64,000 nucleotides of DNA from Paralithodes platypus (GCA_032716605.1 CM064552.1:809081-873080); one strand, 5' to 3'. Positions 22,138 to 34,363 are shown, counted from the stretch's first letter. The notes: generated from the letters alone by a model not told the origin. Numbers and translations: made by a program.

Positions 22138-23363
22138 GTTAATAGTACCGGTATACATAGTTTCAATTAATAGTACCGGTATACATAGTTTCAATTAATA
22201 GTACCGGTATACATAGTTTCAATTAATAGTACCGGTATACATAGTTTCAATGTACCGGTATACATACTTTCAATTAATAGTACCGGTATACATAGTTTCA
22301 ATTAATAGTACCGGTATACATAGTTTCAATTAATAGTACCGGTATACACAGTTTCAATTAATAGTACCGGTATACATAGTTTCAATTAATAGTACCGGTA
22401 TACATAGTTTCAATTAATAGTACCGGTATACACAGTTTCAATTAATAGTACCGGTATACATAGTTTCAATTAATAGTACCGGTATACATAGTTTCAATTA
22501 ATAGTACCGGTATACATAGTTTCAATTAATAGTACTGGTATACATAGTTTCAATTAATAGTACCGGTATACATAGTTTCAATGTACCGGTATACATACTT
22601 TCAATTAATAGTACCGGTATACATAGTTTCAATGTACCGGTATACATACTTTCAATTAATAGTACCGGTATACATAGTTTCAATTAATAGTACCGGTATA
22701 CATAGTTTCAATTAATAGTACCGGTATACACAGTTTCAATTAATAGTACCGGTATACATAGTTTCAATTAATAGTACCGGTATACATAGTTTCAATTAAT
22801 AGTACCGGTATACACAGTTTCAATTAATAGTACCGGTATACATAGTTTCAATTATAGTACCGGTATACATAGTTTCAATTAATAGTACCGGTATACATAG
22901 TTTCAATTAATAGTACCGGTATACATAGTTTCAATTAATAGTACCGGTATACATAGTTTCAATGTACCGGTATACATACTTTCAATTAATAGTACCGGTA
23001 TACATAGTTTCAATGTACCGGTATACATACTTTCAATTAATAGTACCGGTACATAGTTTCAATTAATAGTACCGGTATACATAGTTTCAATTAATAGTAC
23101 CGGTATACAGTTTCAATTAATAGTACCGGTATACATAGTTTCAATTAATAGTACCGGTATACATAGTTTCAATTAATAGTACCGGTATACACAGTTTCAA
23201 TTAATAGTACCGGTATACATAGTTTCATTAATAGTACCGGTATACATAGTTTCAATTAATAGTACCGGTATACATAGTTTCAATTAATAGTACCGGTATA
23301 CATAGTTTCAATTAATAGTACCGGTATACATAGTTTCAATTAATAGTACCGGTATACATAGTT
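22138..23363. repeat. 28-bp satellite-like array, about 44 units
   Basis: Unit contains AATTAATAGTACCGGTATAC then ATAGTTTC, with the palindrome TACCGGTA. Interspersed 17-bp short units lack AATTAATAG. High identity between units. Confidence 0.95.
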
Positions 23364-23384
23364 TTGTAGTTGATTTTATAAAAT

Positions 23385-23605
23385 TGTATATATAAATTCC
23401 CGGGTTCCTCTTAAATTACGAGCTCGCTGTCGCTCACCAGGAAATAATCGACACCTAATGGGCACGAATGGTCTTAAATTTGACACAAATGGAGCGAAAG
23501 TTCTTTAAATTACCAAACTAATGGGGCGAACGTTTTTAAATATGAAAACTATTGGAGCTAAGCATAATGGAGAAGGGAGACCAGAAAAACCGACCCTTAA
23601 GAATA
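23385..23605 (+). mobile_element. TTAA-G element, 5'-truncated
   Basis: GAGCTCGCTGTCGCTCACCAGG, three modules and an ATAATGGAGAAGGGAGACCAG end; lies directly after the 28-bp array. Confidence 0.6.
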
Positions 23606-23739
23606 CAAGGGTGTGTTTCTGTAAAGGAAGTGCTGCCGCTGGTGGTGATGGTTCGAACCCACTGCCGGCAGGGGAGGTTTTTCCCCAAACCTTTCCCTGA
23701 CCTAGGCATGTATATAGAAGGCCGTGCCCCACCTCGCTT

Positions 23740-24110
23740 TTTTTTCTCTTTCTCTCTCCCTCTCTCTTTGGCTTGTATCCATTCTGCCCCATTCAGCCTA
23801 CTATTTTAAGACGTTTACCTCCATCCAGGTGTCAATATTTTCCTGGCGAGTGGTAGCGAGCCAGCATATATATATTTTTGTTTTGGCAGCAAGCTAGATT
23901 GGTATATTTTTCGATAGAATAATTCTCCGGTGAAGCCGGATTTCTCCATACAATGCTGGCTCGCTATCGCTCGCCAGGATGAAATCGACACTTGGATGGA
24001 GATAAACGTCTTAAAACAGTTGGCTGAATGGGGCCGAATGGATACAAGCCAGAAAAAGAAAGAAAAAGAGAGAAAGAAAAAAAAAAAAAGTGAGCCCCCC
24101 CCCCCCACCC
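23740..24110. mobile_element. Foldback element (relative of TTAA-G)
   Basis: Long imperfect inverted repeat: CTTGTATCCATTCTGCCCCA ... CTGGCGAGTGGTAGCGAGCC in the left arm and its complement in the right arm (GGCTCGCTATCGCTCGCCAGG ... GAATGGATACAAG). The ends are eroded into T-, A- and C-runs. Confidence 0.7.
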
Positions 24111-24276
24111 TCATAAAAGGACGAAATAACTTTCGGAAAAGATATACCTTTAGTTGGGAATGCTAATGCGTACCTGTAAATATCATGAGAACATTACTTG
24201 CTCTTCGAAAATTACTGGGAAAAACGCTCGTGTTACTCTGGCTTTAGTGTGTGTGTGTGTGTGTTTATTTATTATA

Positions 24277-24328
<52 letters not shown>
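24277..24328. repeat. (TTA)n microsatellite
   Basis: About 17 units. Confidence 0.95.
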
Positions 24329-24508
24329 TATTAGGTTCATGTGCCCATCTTCATTACTCAGCTATTTCGAATATTTGATATCGAAATATGTTGTTATAGT
24401 CATGGACCCCTGGAATTAATCAGATGCAGAGACATGTGCTTTCACATCTGTCCATTAAGGGGATTCTCTCTCTCCCTCTCGCTCTCGCATTCGCTTTTGC
24501 TTTCGCTT

Positions 24509-24687
<179 letters not shown>

Positions 24688-24869
24688 TGCCTGTACACAA
24701 ACCAAACAAGTCACAGTTGACCGGTAATAATTCCTAGAAGGTACACCCATGTAGTGTAATCGTAAATTACTGTTGTGTAATAACGGTAATGACTGTGGGA
24801 GCTTAGTGGTGGTCTAGAATACACACACATACATGCAGTATACACGTACACATATGAGCCAACACACAC

Positions 24870-25294
24870 CCGGCCGGGCGGAGACAAATTGGGCTTGTCT
24901 CCTTTCATGTGTTAGCCTCAGTTCACCTAGCTGTAAATAGGTACCTGGAATAAGTGGACGACGTTGTGACGTCCCATATGGGGTTGGCAAAAATGGTACA
25001 AGGCGAGATGGGTATCATATGGTTCACCTAAGCTGATGGCTACCTAAGCCTTCGGGCGAGACGGTACCGTCTATAGTGAGAATGGTACCATACAGATCCA
25101 CCCTAAGCCTTCGTTTCCGATGTCGCCAATTGGCTAAAATACAGACTACACACACATCCACAGCCATTCCAACAGTACATAAAACACTTAACATGCATTT
25201 CACGCAATACATTCCCAGTTAAGGAGGCGCGATAATAATGAGCTTAGCTCGCATTGCGTGGATTCCCCTTGACGAACAAGTAACTGAGTAACTG
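24870..25294 (+). mobile_element. SINE copy, head-truncated, with 33-bp target duplication
   Basis: Starts in the T-arm of the tRNA head (CCGGCCGGGCGG), then the family body (GTTCACCTAGCTGTAAATAG, TCGGGCGAGACGGTACCGTC) and an AACTGAGT-repeat tail. The 33 bp at 24837-24869 are repeated exactly at 25295-25327. Confidence 0.85.
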
Positions 25295-25429
25295 AGTATA
25301 CACGTACACATATGAGCCAACACACACAGACACATATATTTACCCACACTCACATATGCAAACACACATACGTATCAACACATACAGAGACAAATAATTA
25401 TTCTCCCAAACATGCACACACGTATGCAC

Positions 25430-25500
25430 CAACACACCACCCACACCCACATAGAAACATACACACACACACACACACCCGCGCGCACACACCCATAACT
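25430..25500. repeat. CA-rich microsatellite
   Basis: CACA with CCAC/CGCG interruptions in the SINE's right flank. Confidence 0.85.
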
Positions 25501-25550
25501 TCCCACACACGGCCGGAAGTGACGACCATACCATATGTCCACATAGTAGG

Positions 25551-25662
25551 AATAGTTGTTGAGGATGTAGTAATATATGGCGATGACGCACCGGTAATTA
25601 CTAGTTAATAGTTGTTGAGGATGTAGTAATATATGGCGATGACGCACCGGTAATTACTAGTT
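25551..25662. repeat. Perfect 56-bp tandem duplication
   Basis: Units 25551-25606 and 25607-25662 appear identical. Confidence 0.95.
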
Positions 25663-25767
25663 AATCATTATACTCCAGGCTTTACCGACATTGCAGACAA
25701 CCACGGACATTGTTCCTGCCCTTTCCGTTTTGGCTTATAATTGGTTGCTGGGATGATATTTGTCTGG

Positions 25768-25793
25768 TTAAGGGGAGATTGTATGTTGTATTC

Positions 25794-25861
<68 letters not shown>

Positions 25862-26241
25862 TGTATAATATATATATATATATACTGTATATTTGTATTT
25901 ATTTATTTATATATTTTATATATTAATTTTGTTTTCTATTTTTTCCCCTAGATTATTTCTGAGCTTTAAAAATACCCCTAAGTGTGCACTAGAATGCACA
26001 AGATAAATGTGTGTATTCTTAGGTAGAAAAATGCCCCGGTCGAAGACTGGTTCCTCTTAAATTAAAGTTTCGCTATTGCTCGCCTGGGAAAAATGGACAC
26101 TTATATAGTCTGAACACTAACAAAGAAATACGGCAATAAGTCCTAAAATAGCCGAACTAATGAGGCGAACGTCTTATATTCTCAAAACTAATGGGGCTAA
26201 ACATGAGGGAGATGAGGGCCCAGAAAAAAACACTTCCTTAA
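25768..26241 (+). mobile_element. TTAA-G element with a (TA)n expansion
   Basis: TTAAGGGGAGATTG ... CACTTCCTTAA. A TA microsatellite (25797-25875) lies in the left part; the modules and ATGAGGGAGATGAGGG are intact. Confidence 0.7.
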
Positions 26242-26409
26242 TTTAGATATGTTCTTTATCTCGTTTGCATCCATTACAGTTTGCAATAATAAGCAATGTT
26301 AGCAATTAATGGTTGCTCAACATTTGTATACGAAATCGAAATCATATAACATAACATATTGAACATTGTATTACGGTAACTTAGATATCATAAATTGAAC
26401 AGGAGTATA

Positions 26410-26412
<3 letters not shown>

Positions 26413-26479
<67 letters not shown>
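26413..26479. repeat. (CT)n microsatellite
   Basis: About 33 units. Confidence 0.95.
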
Positions 26480-26481
<2 letters not shown>

Positions 26482-26744
26482 GTCGCAAGTTCCGGTGTGC
26501 GTGTGAAATTATGGTACGTGTGTTATTGTGTATGTGTGTGATTGTGTACGTTTTGTATTGTGTACGTGTATGAGTGTGTACATATGTGAGTGTCGCAAGT
26601 TCCTGTGTGCGTGTGAAAATATGTACGTGTGTGCTTGTGTATGGACCCGTATCCTCTCCACACCCAGTACATACATCACAACATTACTGGAATAGCGACT
26701 TGGTAATTCCACCCTACTCTTCCGTAAAGGCTCACGGATCCGGG

Positions 26745-27106
26745 TTAAGGGGAGGAAGTTATTTGGTTTGGACCCCCTTCTCTCTCATGTTCAGCCCCAT
26801 TAGTTAGGAGATTATATAACGTTTGCCCCACTAGTTTTTGCGATTTTAAAACCTTTCGCCCAATTTCTTTGCCAATAGCCATTTAGGTGTCGTTTTTTTC
26901 CTGGCGAGCGAAAGCGAGCCTGTAATATAGGAAGAAGCGGCCTTCGCCCATGAATTTTTTTCCGAAATATGTACACATTTATCTCTAAGGGGGGGGGGGG
27001 GTTCTTGAGGGTATCATATTAAGCTTGGTAGAGGTCTAGGGAGGAAGCTAAATAAATACATAATATATAAATGCTAATAATAATAAACTTCCCCCCCCCC
27101 CCTTAA
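26745..27106 (-). mobile_element. TTAA-G element, complete copy
   Basis: TTAAGGGGAGGAAG ... CCCCCCTTAA, with G-run and C-run expansions at conserved GGGG/CCCC positions. Confidence 0.75.
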
Positions 27107-27299
27107 CCCTAGCTGGTGCAGGGGGTGGGGGTGGGGGGGGGGGTATTTGTACCAGCCCTGTTTCACTTTATTAACAAGGGACTGGAGTCCTAAAAACAAA
27201 AAAGGGGGCTCCAGTCCTGACACTATTCTTGACTTACAGTGTGCTGGCTTAATAATCCAGAAGGGTTGATAGCCTCTGAAGTCCTATAAACTAACTAAC

Positions 27300-27608
27300 T
27301 ATATTAGATTTGGCGACTTTAGGACGGTTTACTCCAATAAAGTGTCGATTATAAGACGGTTTACCCCATTAAGGTTTCGACTATTTTTTCGACATACATT
27401 TGTGCATATTTGTATAGATAAATGCAAAGGCCTATCTTGTCAATTGCAGGTTTGCCATCGCTCGCCAGGAATTAAATCGACTCTTAATTGGCACGAAAGA
27501 TCTTATTAGCGACAAACTAAGGGGTCGAATATCTTAAAATCTCCAAGTTAATGGGGCTAAACATGAGGGAAAATGGGGATTGAGCAGGAAACCCCCCCCC
27601 CCCTTAAA
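27300..27608. mobile_element. TTAA-G element, rearranged remnant
   Basis: Modules in both senses (GATTATAAGACGG..., then ...AATGGGGCTAAACATGAGGG) around GCCATCGCTCGCCAGG. Confidence 0.55.
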
Positions 27609-27662
27609 TTGCTCGCGTGACGACGGATTGACATTGAGTGGTGTCCTTCAATTGTCAAGGCT

Positions 27663-27998
27663 TTAAGGGGAGATTTCCACTTGAGAGATTTTTTTCTTTA
27701 CCCCTTTCTCCCTCATGTTTAGCCCCATTGCTTTTGAGATTTTAAGATGTTCACCCCATTAGTTTGGCGATTTTAAGAACTTTCACCCAATTTACGTCAC
27801 TTTTAATACCTTTCGTCCCATTTAGGTGTCGATTTTTTCCTGGCGAGCGATAGCGAGCCTGTAATTAAAGAGTAACCGGCCTTCGGCCGGGAAATTTTTT
27901 TACCGAAAAATGTACAAATATATCTTGAAAGGGGGTCTAGGGGGAGTAATTTGAAGCTTGATGGAAGTCTAGGGAATCAACTAAAAACCTCCTCTTAA
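27663..27998 (-). mobile_element. TTAA-G element, complete copy
   Basis: TTAAGGGGAGATTTCC ... AAACCTCCTCTTAA, 336 bp, same subtype as 1468-1803, 53164-53499 and 58390-58723. Confidence 0.85.
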
Positions 27999-28075
27999 TA
28001 TACATTCGTATGATGTTCGAGTTTTTACATTCTTTGTGAAATTGAATTGACATATTAATAAATGTCATATCTGAC

Positions 28076-28303
28076 ACACGCTCACACACATACACACGCA
28101 CACGGAAAGACACATATACACTCGCTTACACACAGGCAATCGAGCAAACACTTAGACTATTAAACACACACTTACACACTCTCTCGCTCACAGTGCACAC
28201 ACAGGCACAAACGCAGAAAGACACATACACACGCACACACAGGCACAGACGCAGAAAGACACATATGCTCACACACATACACACAGACAATCGAGCATAC
28301 ACA

Positions 28304-28359
<56 letters not shown>

Positions 28360-28370
28360 CACAGACGCAG
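28076..28370. repeat. CA-rich microsatellite region
   Basis: Degenerate CACA/GACACATA units ending in a pure (CA)n at 28314-28352. Confidence 0.9.
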
Positions 28371-28386
28371 GCAGACGCGTATACAG

Positions 28387-28560
28387 AAGGTGTGGTAGAG
28401 TGGTCTTGCTACTGGACTGGTAATCTTAAGGTCCCGGGTTCAAATCCCGATGTGTCAATGGGAAAATGTTACTGAGCTGAAATTTGTGCAGTACTTAGTT
28501 TCAGTGCATCATTACAAAGCCCACCGAAGCGTCTTGAAAAACCCGCGCCGTTTCCAATAA
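28387..28560 (+). mobile_element. tRNA-derived SINE
   Basis: A box TGGTAGAGTGG (28393-28403), B box GGTTCAAATCC (28438-28448) and T arm CCGGG..CCCG. The anticodon loop may read GGT (Thr-like), but the stem is degraded. The body contains TTACTGAGCTGAAATTTGTG. Confidence 0.6.
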
Positions 28561-28640
28561 ATTAGCAGTGTATAAATATTTTTATATTCAAAATGTGCTA
28601 TGGGAGCAATGCCTTGATAGTAAAAGTTCAATACGTGGCG

Positions 28641-28644
<4 letters not shown>

Positions 28645-28672
<28 letters not shown>
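28645..28672. repeat. (GA)n microsatellite at CR1 3' end
   Basis: Joins the tail of the CR1 element directly. Confidence 0.9.
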
Positions 28673-28676
<4 letters not shown>

Positions 28677-28878
28677 AAGGAAATCAAGCAACAACAGATC
28701 TAGTGACCCTTCTAGGCTGCTTGTCCTCCAAAACACTGAGGATCAAGTGTCCAAACAGTGGTTTAGAGTGGGTAAGGGAACATTGGAAAGGGAACTACTG
28801 CCCTGCCACTAACGTGGCAGGACTAGGAAGTTAGTAGGGGACATATGGGTTAGTAACTGAGGGGAGGATAAAATAAAG

Positions 28879-31829
28879 TTATTCATTTACAAACGCAGTC
28901 AGACGCGGGTTTGATGCGAGATATTTGTCTAGGCGGAATTTAAATGAATCAACGGTGCTGCAGTCTATAACGTCTCGGGGAAGCCCATTCCACAAGTTGA
29001 CAACTCGATTGAAGAAGAAATTCTTAGATTCGTGTGAGTTAAAAGATTTACCAATAATTTTGCAACCGTTTCCCCGCGTGTAATTAGATTGGTCGATAGT
29101 GAAGTACTTACTACAGTTCATATTGTCGATGCCTTTGATGATTTTGAACACTTGAATTAAGTCACCTCTTAATCTGCGCTGGGTTAAAGGAAATAGATTT
29201 AATTCTCTAAGACGCTCTTCGTATGGTTTGTTCTTTAGGCTAGGTATCATTTTGGTAACTCTATGTTGAACTCGTTCTAGCTTGTTTATGTCTTTTTGGT
29301 AATAAGGGCATCAGCATTGAACGTAGTATTCCAGAAGAGGGCGGACTAAGGAATTGTAAAGGGTTAGGATTACGTCTTTGGATTTATGCTCAAATGATCT
29401 GCCTATAAAGCCAATTATTTTGTTTGCCTTCTTAACAAGTTCTGAACATTGTTGACTCGGTTTTAGGTTACTCGATATTGTTACTCCCAGATCGGTTTCT
29501 CCGTTTACATTCTTAAGCTGAGTGCCATTCATCGAATAGTTTGCTTTCTCATTTAGGTATCCGATATGTAGTACTTTACATTTATCCGCATTGAAACTCA
29601 TTTGCCAAACTTGGGCCCAATGTGACAATTTATCTAGATTGTGTTGCATATCGTCAACTTGTTCTTTTGAGAGTACGCTATTTGCAATTTTTGTATCGTC
29701 AGCAAATTTTGAGATTGTACAGGTGAGACCCTCATCTATGTCGTTGATGTAAATTAGAAAGAGAATTGGTCCTAGTACCGATCCCTGGGGTACCCCGCTA
29801 CTTACATTGGTCCATTTAGATGCCTTACCGTTTATGACTACTCTTTGCTTTCTGTCGCTGAGCCAATTTTCTATCCATTTCAACACACCGTCTTGTATTC
29901 CATGCGCTTTTAGTTTTAGCAGTAAACGTTTGTGGGGAACTTTGTCAAAGGCCTTTTGAAAATCAAGGTATATAATATCTACAGCTTTACTCTCATCGTA
30001 GAGGTTGAGGATATCGTAGAAGAAGTCTAAGAGGTTTGTTAAACAGGAACGTTTTTTACGAAAGCCGTGTTGAGTATCTTTAAGTATGTTATTTTCCTCT
30101 AAGTGATTTACGAGTGTCTCTTATGACCGTTTCTAGCATTTTACATACAACTGAGGTTAAGCTAATTGGACGATAGTTACTGGGTAGGGATTTGCTGCCT
30201 TTTTTTAATATCGGTGTTATGTTGGCTATCTTCCACTGATCAGGCATAATTCCAGACTGCAAGGATTTATTGAATAGTAATGTCAGTGGTTTGGAGAGCT
30301 CATCCTTAGCTTCCTTTAGAACTCTAGGCGAGATTGTATCAGGTCCAGGCGTTTTATTTACCTTGAGTTTATCTAAACAATTCAATACTTCTCTCTCTCT
30401 GTAACGGTGATATTGCTTAGAACATCTGAATTATCAATCTGAATCGGCGATGGTGTAGGGATTTCACTGAGGTCTTCTGTTGTAAAAACTGATGCAAAGA
30501 AGGTATTGAGGGCATTACTCATTTGTACTTCGTCTTTGGTGTATTCTCCATTTTCATCGACTAACGGTCCAACAGTTGAAGTAACTACTTTTTTCTTTCT
30601 GATATAACTATAGAATTCTTTTGGGTTTGTTTTACTTTGATTCGCAATATGTAACTCTAGGGTCTTTTTACTTTGCTTAATTAACTTTTTGGCTTTGCGT
30701 CGTAGCTCTACAAATTTCACCCGTTCTTCGTCATTTTGTGAGGATTTTAATCTATCATTAGCAAAATTTTTAGCAAGCAGGCAGTTTGAAATATCTTTAT
30801 TCCACCATTTGGGCTTATTATTATGGCCTGGACGCCGTATTTTCGATGGTATGCAGTCTTGCACTGCTTTTAGGTAAGTGGTTTCGAATAACTTCCAAGA
30901 TGTATTTATGTCGTTATTGTTAATTAAAAAGCTCCAGTCAGTTTCTTTAAACATAGCTCTAAGTTTATGAAAGTTTGCTTTCTTGAAATTAGGGACTTTT
31001 TCGATGCTACTATTTGGTTCGTTACTAGTAAAGTTAAAGTGAAAGTTATCGTACGATGGTCGCTGTTACTGAATTCATCACCAACATTCAAATTCTCTAT
31101 TAATTCTTCTTTTGTTGCAAGTACAATGTCAAGAACGTTATTACCACGGGTCGGTGTTCGAACAAATTGATAAAGCGAACTCTCTTGCAAGTTCGTATAC
31201 AAGTCATGTCCGGAGTGTGAAGTAAGAGTATCGCCCCACTTGGTCACAGGTAAATTAAAGTCGCCAAAAAATACGGTATCTTGTGAGTTACTTACATCTG
31301 CAATTTGTTCATAAATTTCTCGGTCAGTTTGCACTGATTGAGCTGGAGGTCTGTATATTAATGCAAGTATTATTTTTGTACCTTTATTATTCTTTATTAG
31401 CACAAAAGATGTGTCGACGTTCACAATTTGAGGTTTTGACAAGAGGGTCGGGTTAAGACTTTCTTTGATATAAAATAAAACGCCACCTCCATTTTTATTT
31501 ATTCGGCTTTTCTCAAACATTACATAACCGGGAAGTGAATACTCTGCTAAAAAGTCTCTATCTACTGTATTGAGCCAAGATTCTGTTATACCAATCACAT
31601 CATAATTTTCAGTAAACACTAGTTCCTCTAAATCTGAAAATTTATTGCGTATGCTACGAGCGTTTGCATAGAAAACCTTTAAAGTTGCGGTTTTAGAACT
31701 CGCAGGACGTTCTTTAATCAAATTTTTGGTTCTGATCGGATCTACATTTACATTCATGGCTGACATCGGTCCTCGGTCGTTATCTCTGGCGGTTTTGAAT
31801 TTGGGTCGTGTTGGTGGAGCTTTATCCAA
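28879..31829 (-). pseudogene. CR1 ORF2: endonuclease plus reverse transcriptase, frameshifted
   Basis: The endonuclease (31829-30924) carries YANARSIRNK, ITESWLN, GDFNLP and SDHRTI. A frameshift near 30940 leads to the linker (30954-30382). RT fingers/palm follow: NYRPISLTSVVCKMLE, then a break near 30120 within RDTRKSLRGK, then FRKKRSCL and FQKAFDKVPHK in another frame. Next come SSGVPQGSVLGPILF and FADDTKIAN. A break near 29305 is followed by the C-terminus MIPSLKNKPYEERL ... FFFNRVVNLWNGLP, stopping at 28879. The catalytic FADD is intact; the copy is disabled by at least three frame breaks. Confidence 0.85.
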
Positions 31830-31855
31830 ATTCGCGGTTCTTGACAGATTAGCAT

Positions 31856-32890
31856 TTAATTCCTTCGCAGGTTGCCGCCCTCGCTGTCTTCGGGCCTCCT
31901 TCCTGGTTGTCCTGTGCTGAGTCGATTTCTTCTCCGAAAATCCTTCACCGCATCGTTGAGAAGACGCCCAAAACGTGCTGCTCCCACCTGGTTCAGATGA
32001 ACTCCATCGTCCAAAAACAAATAGTCATCGTAGTAGAAATTGTCCCAGGTGTTGACGAATCCCACGTTTTCCTTCCTGCAGAGGTTTGCTAGACAACGAT
32101 TTGTGCTGCTGGCTATGTTGTAAAATCGGCTCTACACCAAGCCGGGGGACGATTCCTGAGACGATGATCCTTGATGACTTCTCCTTAAACGACTTGATCA
32201 GCTGCTGGTACTTTAAAAGCAAATCTTCCGACCGGGTTCGCTGTACATCGTTGGATCCAACGTGGATGACGTACATTGTATTAGCAGGGGCCAGCTTAGA
32301 TACTTGTCAACTGCAGCAACTACGTCGTCCACACCACCACCAGGGATACAAAAACGCTTCCTGGTCTTAGGTGCTCTGGCGCAAAACTCTGTGAGCTGAC
32401 CACGTATCATCGAGTCTCCCACGAGCCGGACTTCTTCTATTTCTGCTTCGTCATCTGAGTCTGCGAGTATCTGGAAGCGGTTTTGACACTCGGTAATCGG
32501 TATGGGTTTCCTGGTCTTGGGGCAAACGTTGTTCCTCACGACACGGAAGTTGTCTTGAGGGGGAAGAGAGTTACTATTTGTTTCTTGAGTATCGGAACCA
32601 TCAGATAAAATGGCTACTGCAGGCGTTGAATTGTTGGCAGTTGACGTTGGGGCGTTGGTGGCTGCTGGAGTTGCGGTGACAATTGAAGTTTGTGGTACTC
32701 CAACGTTGAGTGTTACAAACTCTTGGAGTGATTCCAGCTTCATGGTGAGGACGTTGATCTTGTTGTAGGCTTCATCTAATTTCACTGTCAAATTCTCTTG
32801 TTGCTGGCAGAGACGGCAGACTTGAAGATTGACAGTAACAAACATGGACTCACCAAACCTACCGGCGCAGTTCGTACAAGTGCGAGGCAT
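31856..32890 (-). pseudogene. CR1 ORF1: zinc-finger-like N-terminus, coiled coil, SGNH/GDSL esterase domain
   Basis: Starts MPRTCTNCAG at 32890, with two CxxC pairs (CTNC, CRLC) and then a heptad-like stretch. A Ser/Thr/Ala-rich linker leads to esterase block I VRLVGDSMIRG (nucleophile Ser), block III IHVGSNDV (Asn) and block V LDDGVHLNQVG (Asp/His). The domain is split by a frameshift near 32300 and another near 32110. ORF1 ends 27 bp before the ORF2 ATG. CR1 ORF1 esterases are known; their job in retrotransposition is unsettled. Confidence 0.8.
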
Positions 32891-33007
32891 GGTAACAGTC
32901 AGTTTCTTCAGATCACTTCACTCACTTTAAAACACTTAACTCACTTTAAAACACTTAACTCACTTTAAAACACTTCACTCACTTTAGAAACACTTCAATC
33001 ACTTCAA

Positions 33008-33240
33008 CCGAAAACAAATATGTTGAAATACACAACAATAGGTTATCAGGGGTGATAGCCTAACCGAAAACAAAAAAATTGAGATACGCAGAATTAGGCT
33101 TCCAGGGGCGATAGCCTAACCAAAAGTTTAAAAAAAATTGAAATACGCACCAATAGGCTACCAGCGTTGAATAGCCTAACCGAAAATAATAAAATTAAAA
33201 TACGCAGAAATAGGCTACCAGGTGTAATAACCTAACCTTA
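33008..33240 (-). repeat. Four 56-60-bp tandem repeats at the CR1 5' end
   Basis: Units start at 33008, 33064, 33120 and 33180. Each holds AATACGCA and ATAGGCTACCAGG-like text followed by ATAGCCTAACC. A shorter CACTTTAAAACACTTAA repeat lies at 32918-32990. They sit just upstream of ORF1, where a LINE 5' UTR or internal promoter would be. Confidence 0.8.
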
Positions 33241-34090
33241 AACAAATATATATATATAACAGAATATGTAACTAAATATACAATTCACCAAATAGAGATT
33301 ATATAAAAATAAAGTGTGACCGCACACAAGGGGTTAATATACTGTATCAACAGATGGCCCTGGTGTCACTGTAGCCTAGTAAAGCAGTAGCCTACTCTTT
33401 TTAGATAAAACAAAACAAAATTTATCAGTCAAAGGTTACTACAAGATCGTGCAAGCAACAACTAAAATTACAGATATATATAGCTACAGTAGGATACTAA
33501 ATACAATATCTACTAGAGTTAATAAGAACAACAGATTGGCTGGCTATAGGCTAGGCTAGGTTTGGATTAGGTTAAAAGCTTGGCAGGTTGGGTTAGGCTA
33601 GGTTAGTTTGTACAAATACCACCCTTAGCTTAAAGTAAAATCACTCTGAGGAGAAAAAGTCAAGAATATATCTAGGGGGAAAAGATAAATGAATGCACTT
33701 AAATTTACTACAAAATTGGCTGGAATTTAATATGTATAATCCCCCCAAAAAAGTTTGTTTACAAAATGGCGTCGGCGTTCGTTCCTGTAGGCAGGTTAGT
33801 TAGTACACAATATTGTTTATTATCAAATTAATATGCAAAGCTTTACTTACATACAAGGCAGTTAAATTGATACTTACTACAGTAGGTAATGGGTAAAATT
33901 AGGGGCTACGATTTTATATCAACTAAGAAGAGCGTTTGTTTCAAACAAAACAAAACAAAACAACAGATGGCGCTAGTGGCGCCCTGTCCGAGCAGGAGTC
34001 TTTGTGATACAAACACAAAGTTTATCAGTCAATACACAGCGAAATATCGTGCAGTGTTACTTACTAAGCTACAGGATGGTTAAACGTGCT
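33241..34090. other. AT-rich interval; possible promoter/first-exon-like site
   Basis: 33340-33450 and 33960-34080 share text (CAGATGGC, TTTATCAGTCAA, ATCGTGCA). On the plus strand, 33766-33794 reads ATG..GTAGGCAG before a GTTAGT donor-like site (peptide MASAFVPVG). No continuation was found, so it is not called as a gene. Confidence 0.3.
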
Positions 34091-34199
34091 CTTAACCACC
34101 TTTCATGCACAAGAATGAAGAGGATGAGTAGTTAATACTCAAATTATGATCGATATCGTGAGAGCGTTGACAGAGCGTCTGCAGCGTCTGGCGGTAGCG

Positions 34200-34231
34200 A
34201 GGTATTAGGAAGAGAGAGAGAGAGAGAGAGT
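34200..34231. repeat. (GA)n short microsatellite
   Basis: AGAGAG run. Confidence 0.85.
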
Positions 34232-34363
34232 GGCCATGCAACTTCGAGAAGTCAAAGTTGCAACGGGCCACAAGGAAACAACCAGGCGTCGTAAGTCTAT
34301 GAAGGTCAGACCATGAACGAGCCGGTTGCATCACTCAAACTGTCCTGATCTCTCACTTACCAT

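Larger units (their letters stand above)
28667..33240 (-). mobile_element. CR1 LINE, near full length (copy 1)
   Basis: About 4.6 kb in the order 5' tandem repeats (33008-33240), ORF1 (31856-32890), ORF2 (28879-31829) and a 3' UTR ending in a TTTGTACTCC-type motif (complement near 28670). ORF1 esterase plus an AP-type endonuclease plus RT is the CR1 layout (family knowledge). Frameshifts in both ORFs make this copy inactive, but protein-level identity with the copies at 47915 and 61227 is very high, implying recent activity. Confidence 0.85.

Noticed and set aside
22138..23363. CRISPR array
   Set aside because: Units are contiguous with no unique spacers, and the context is eukaryotic; it is a satellite.
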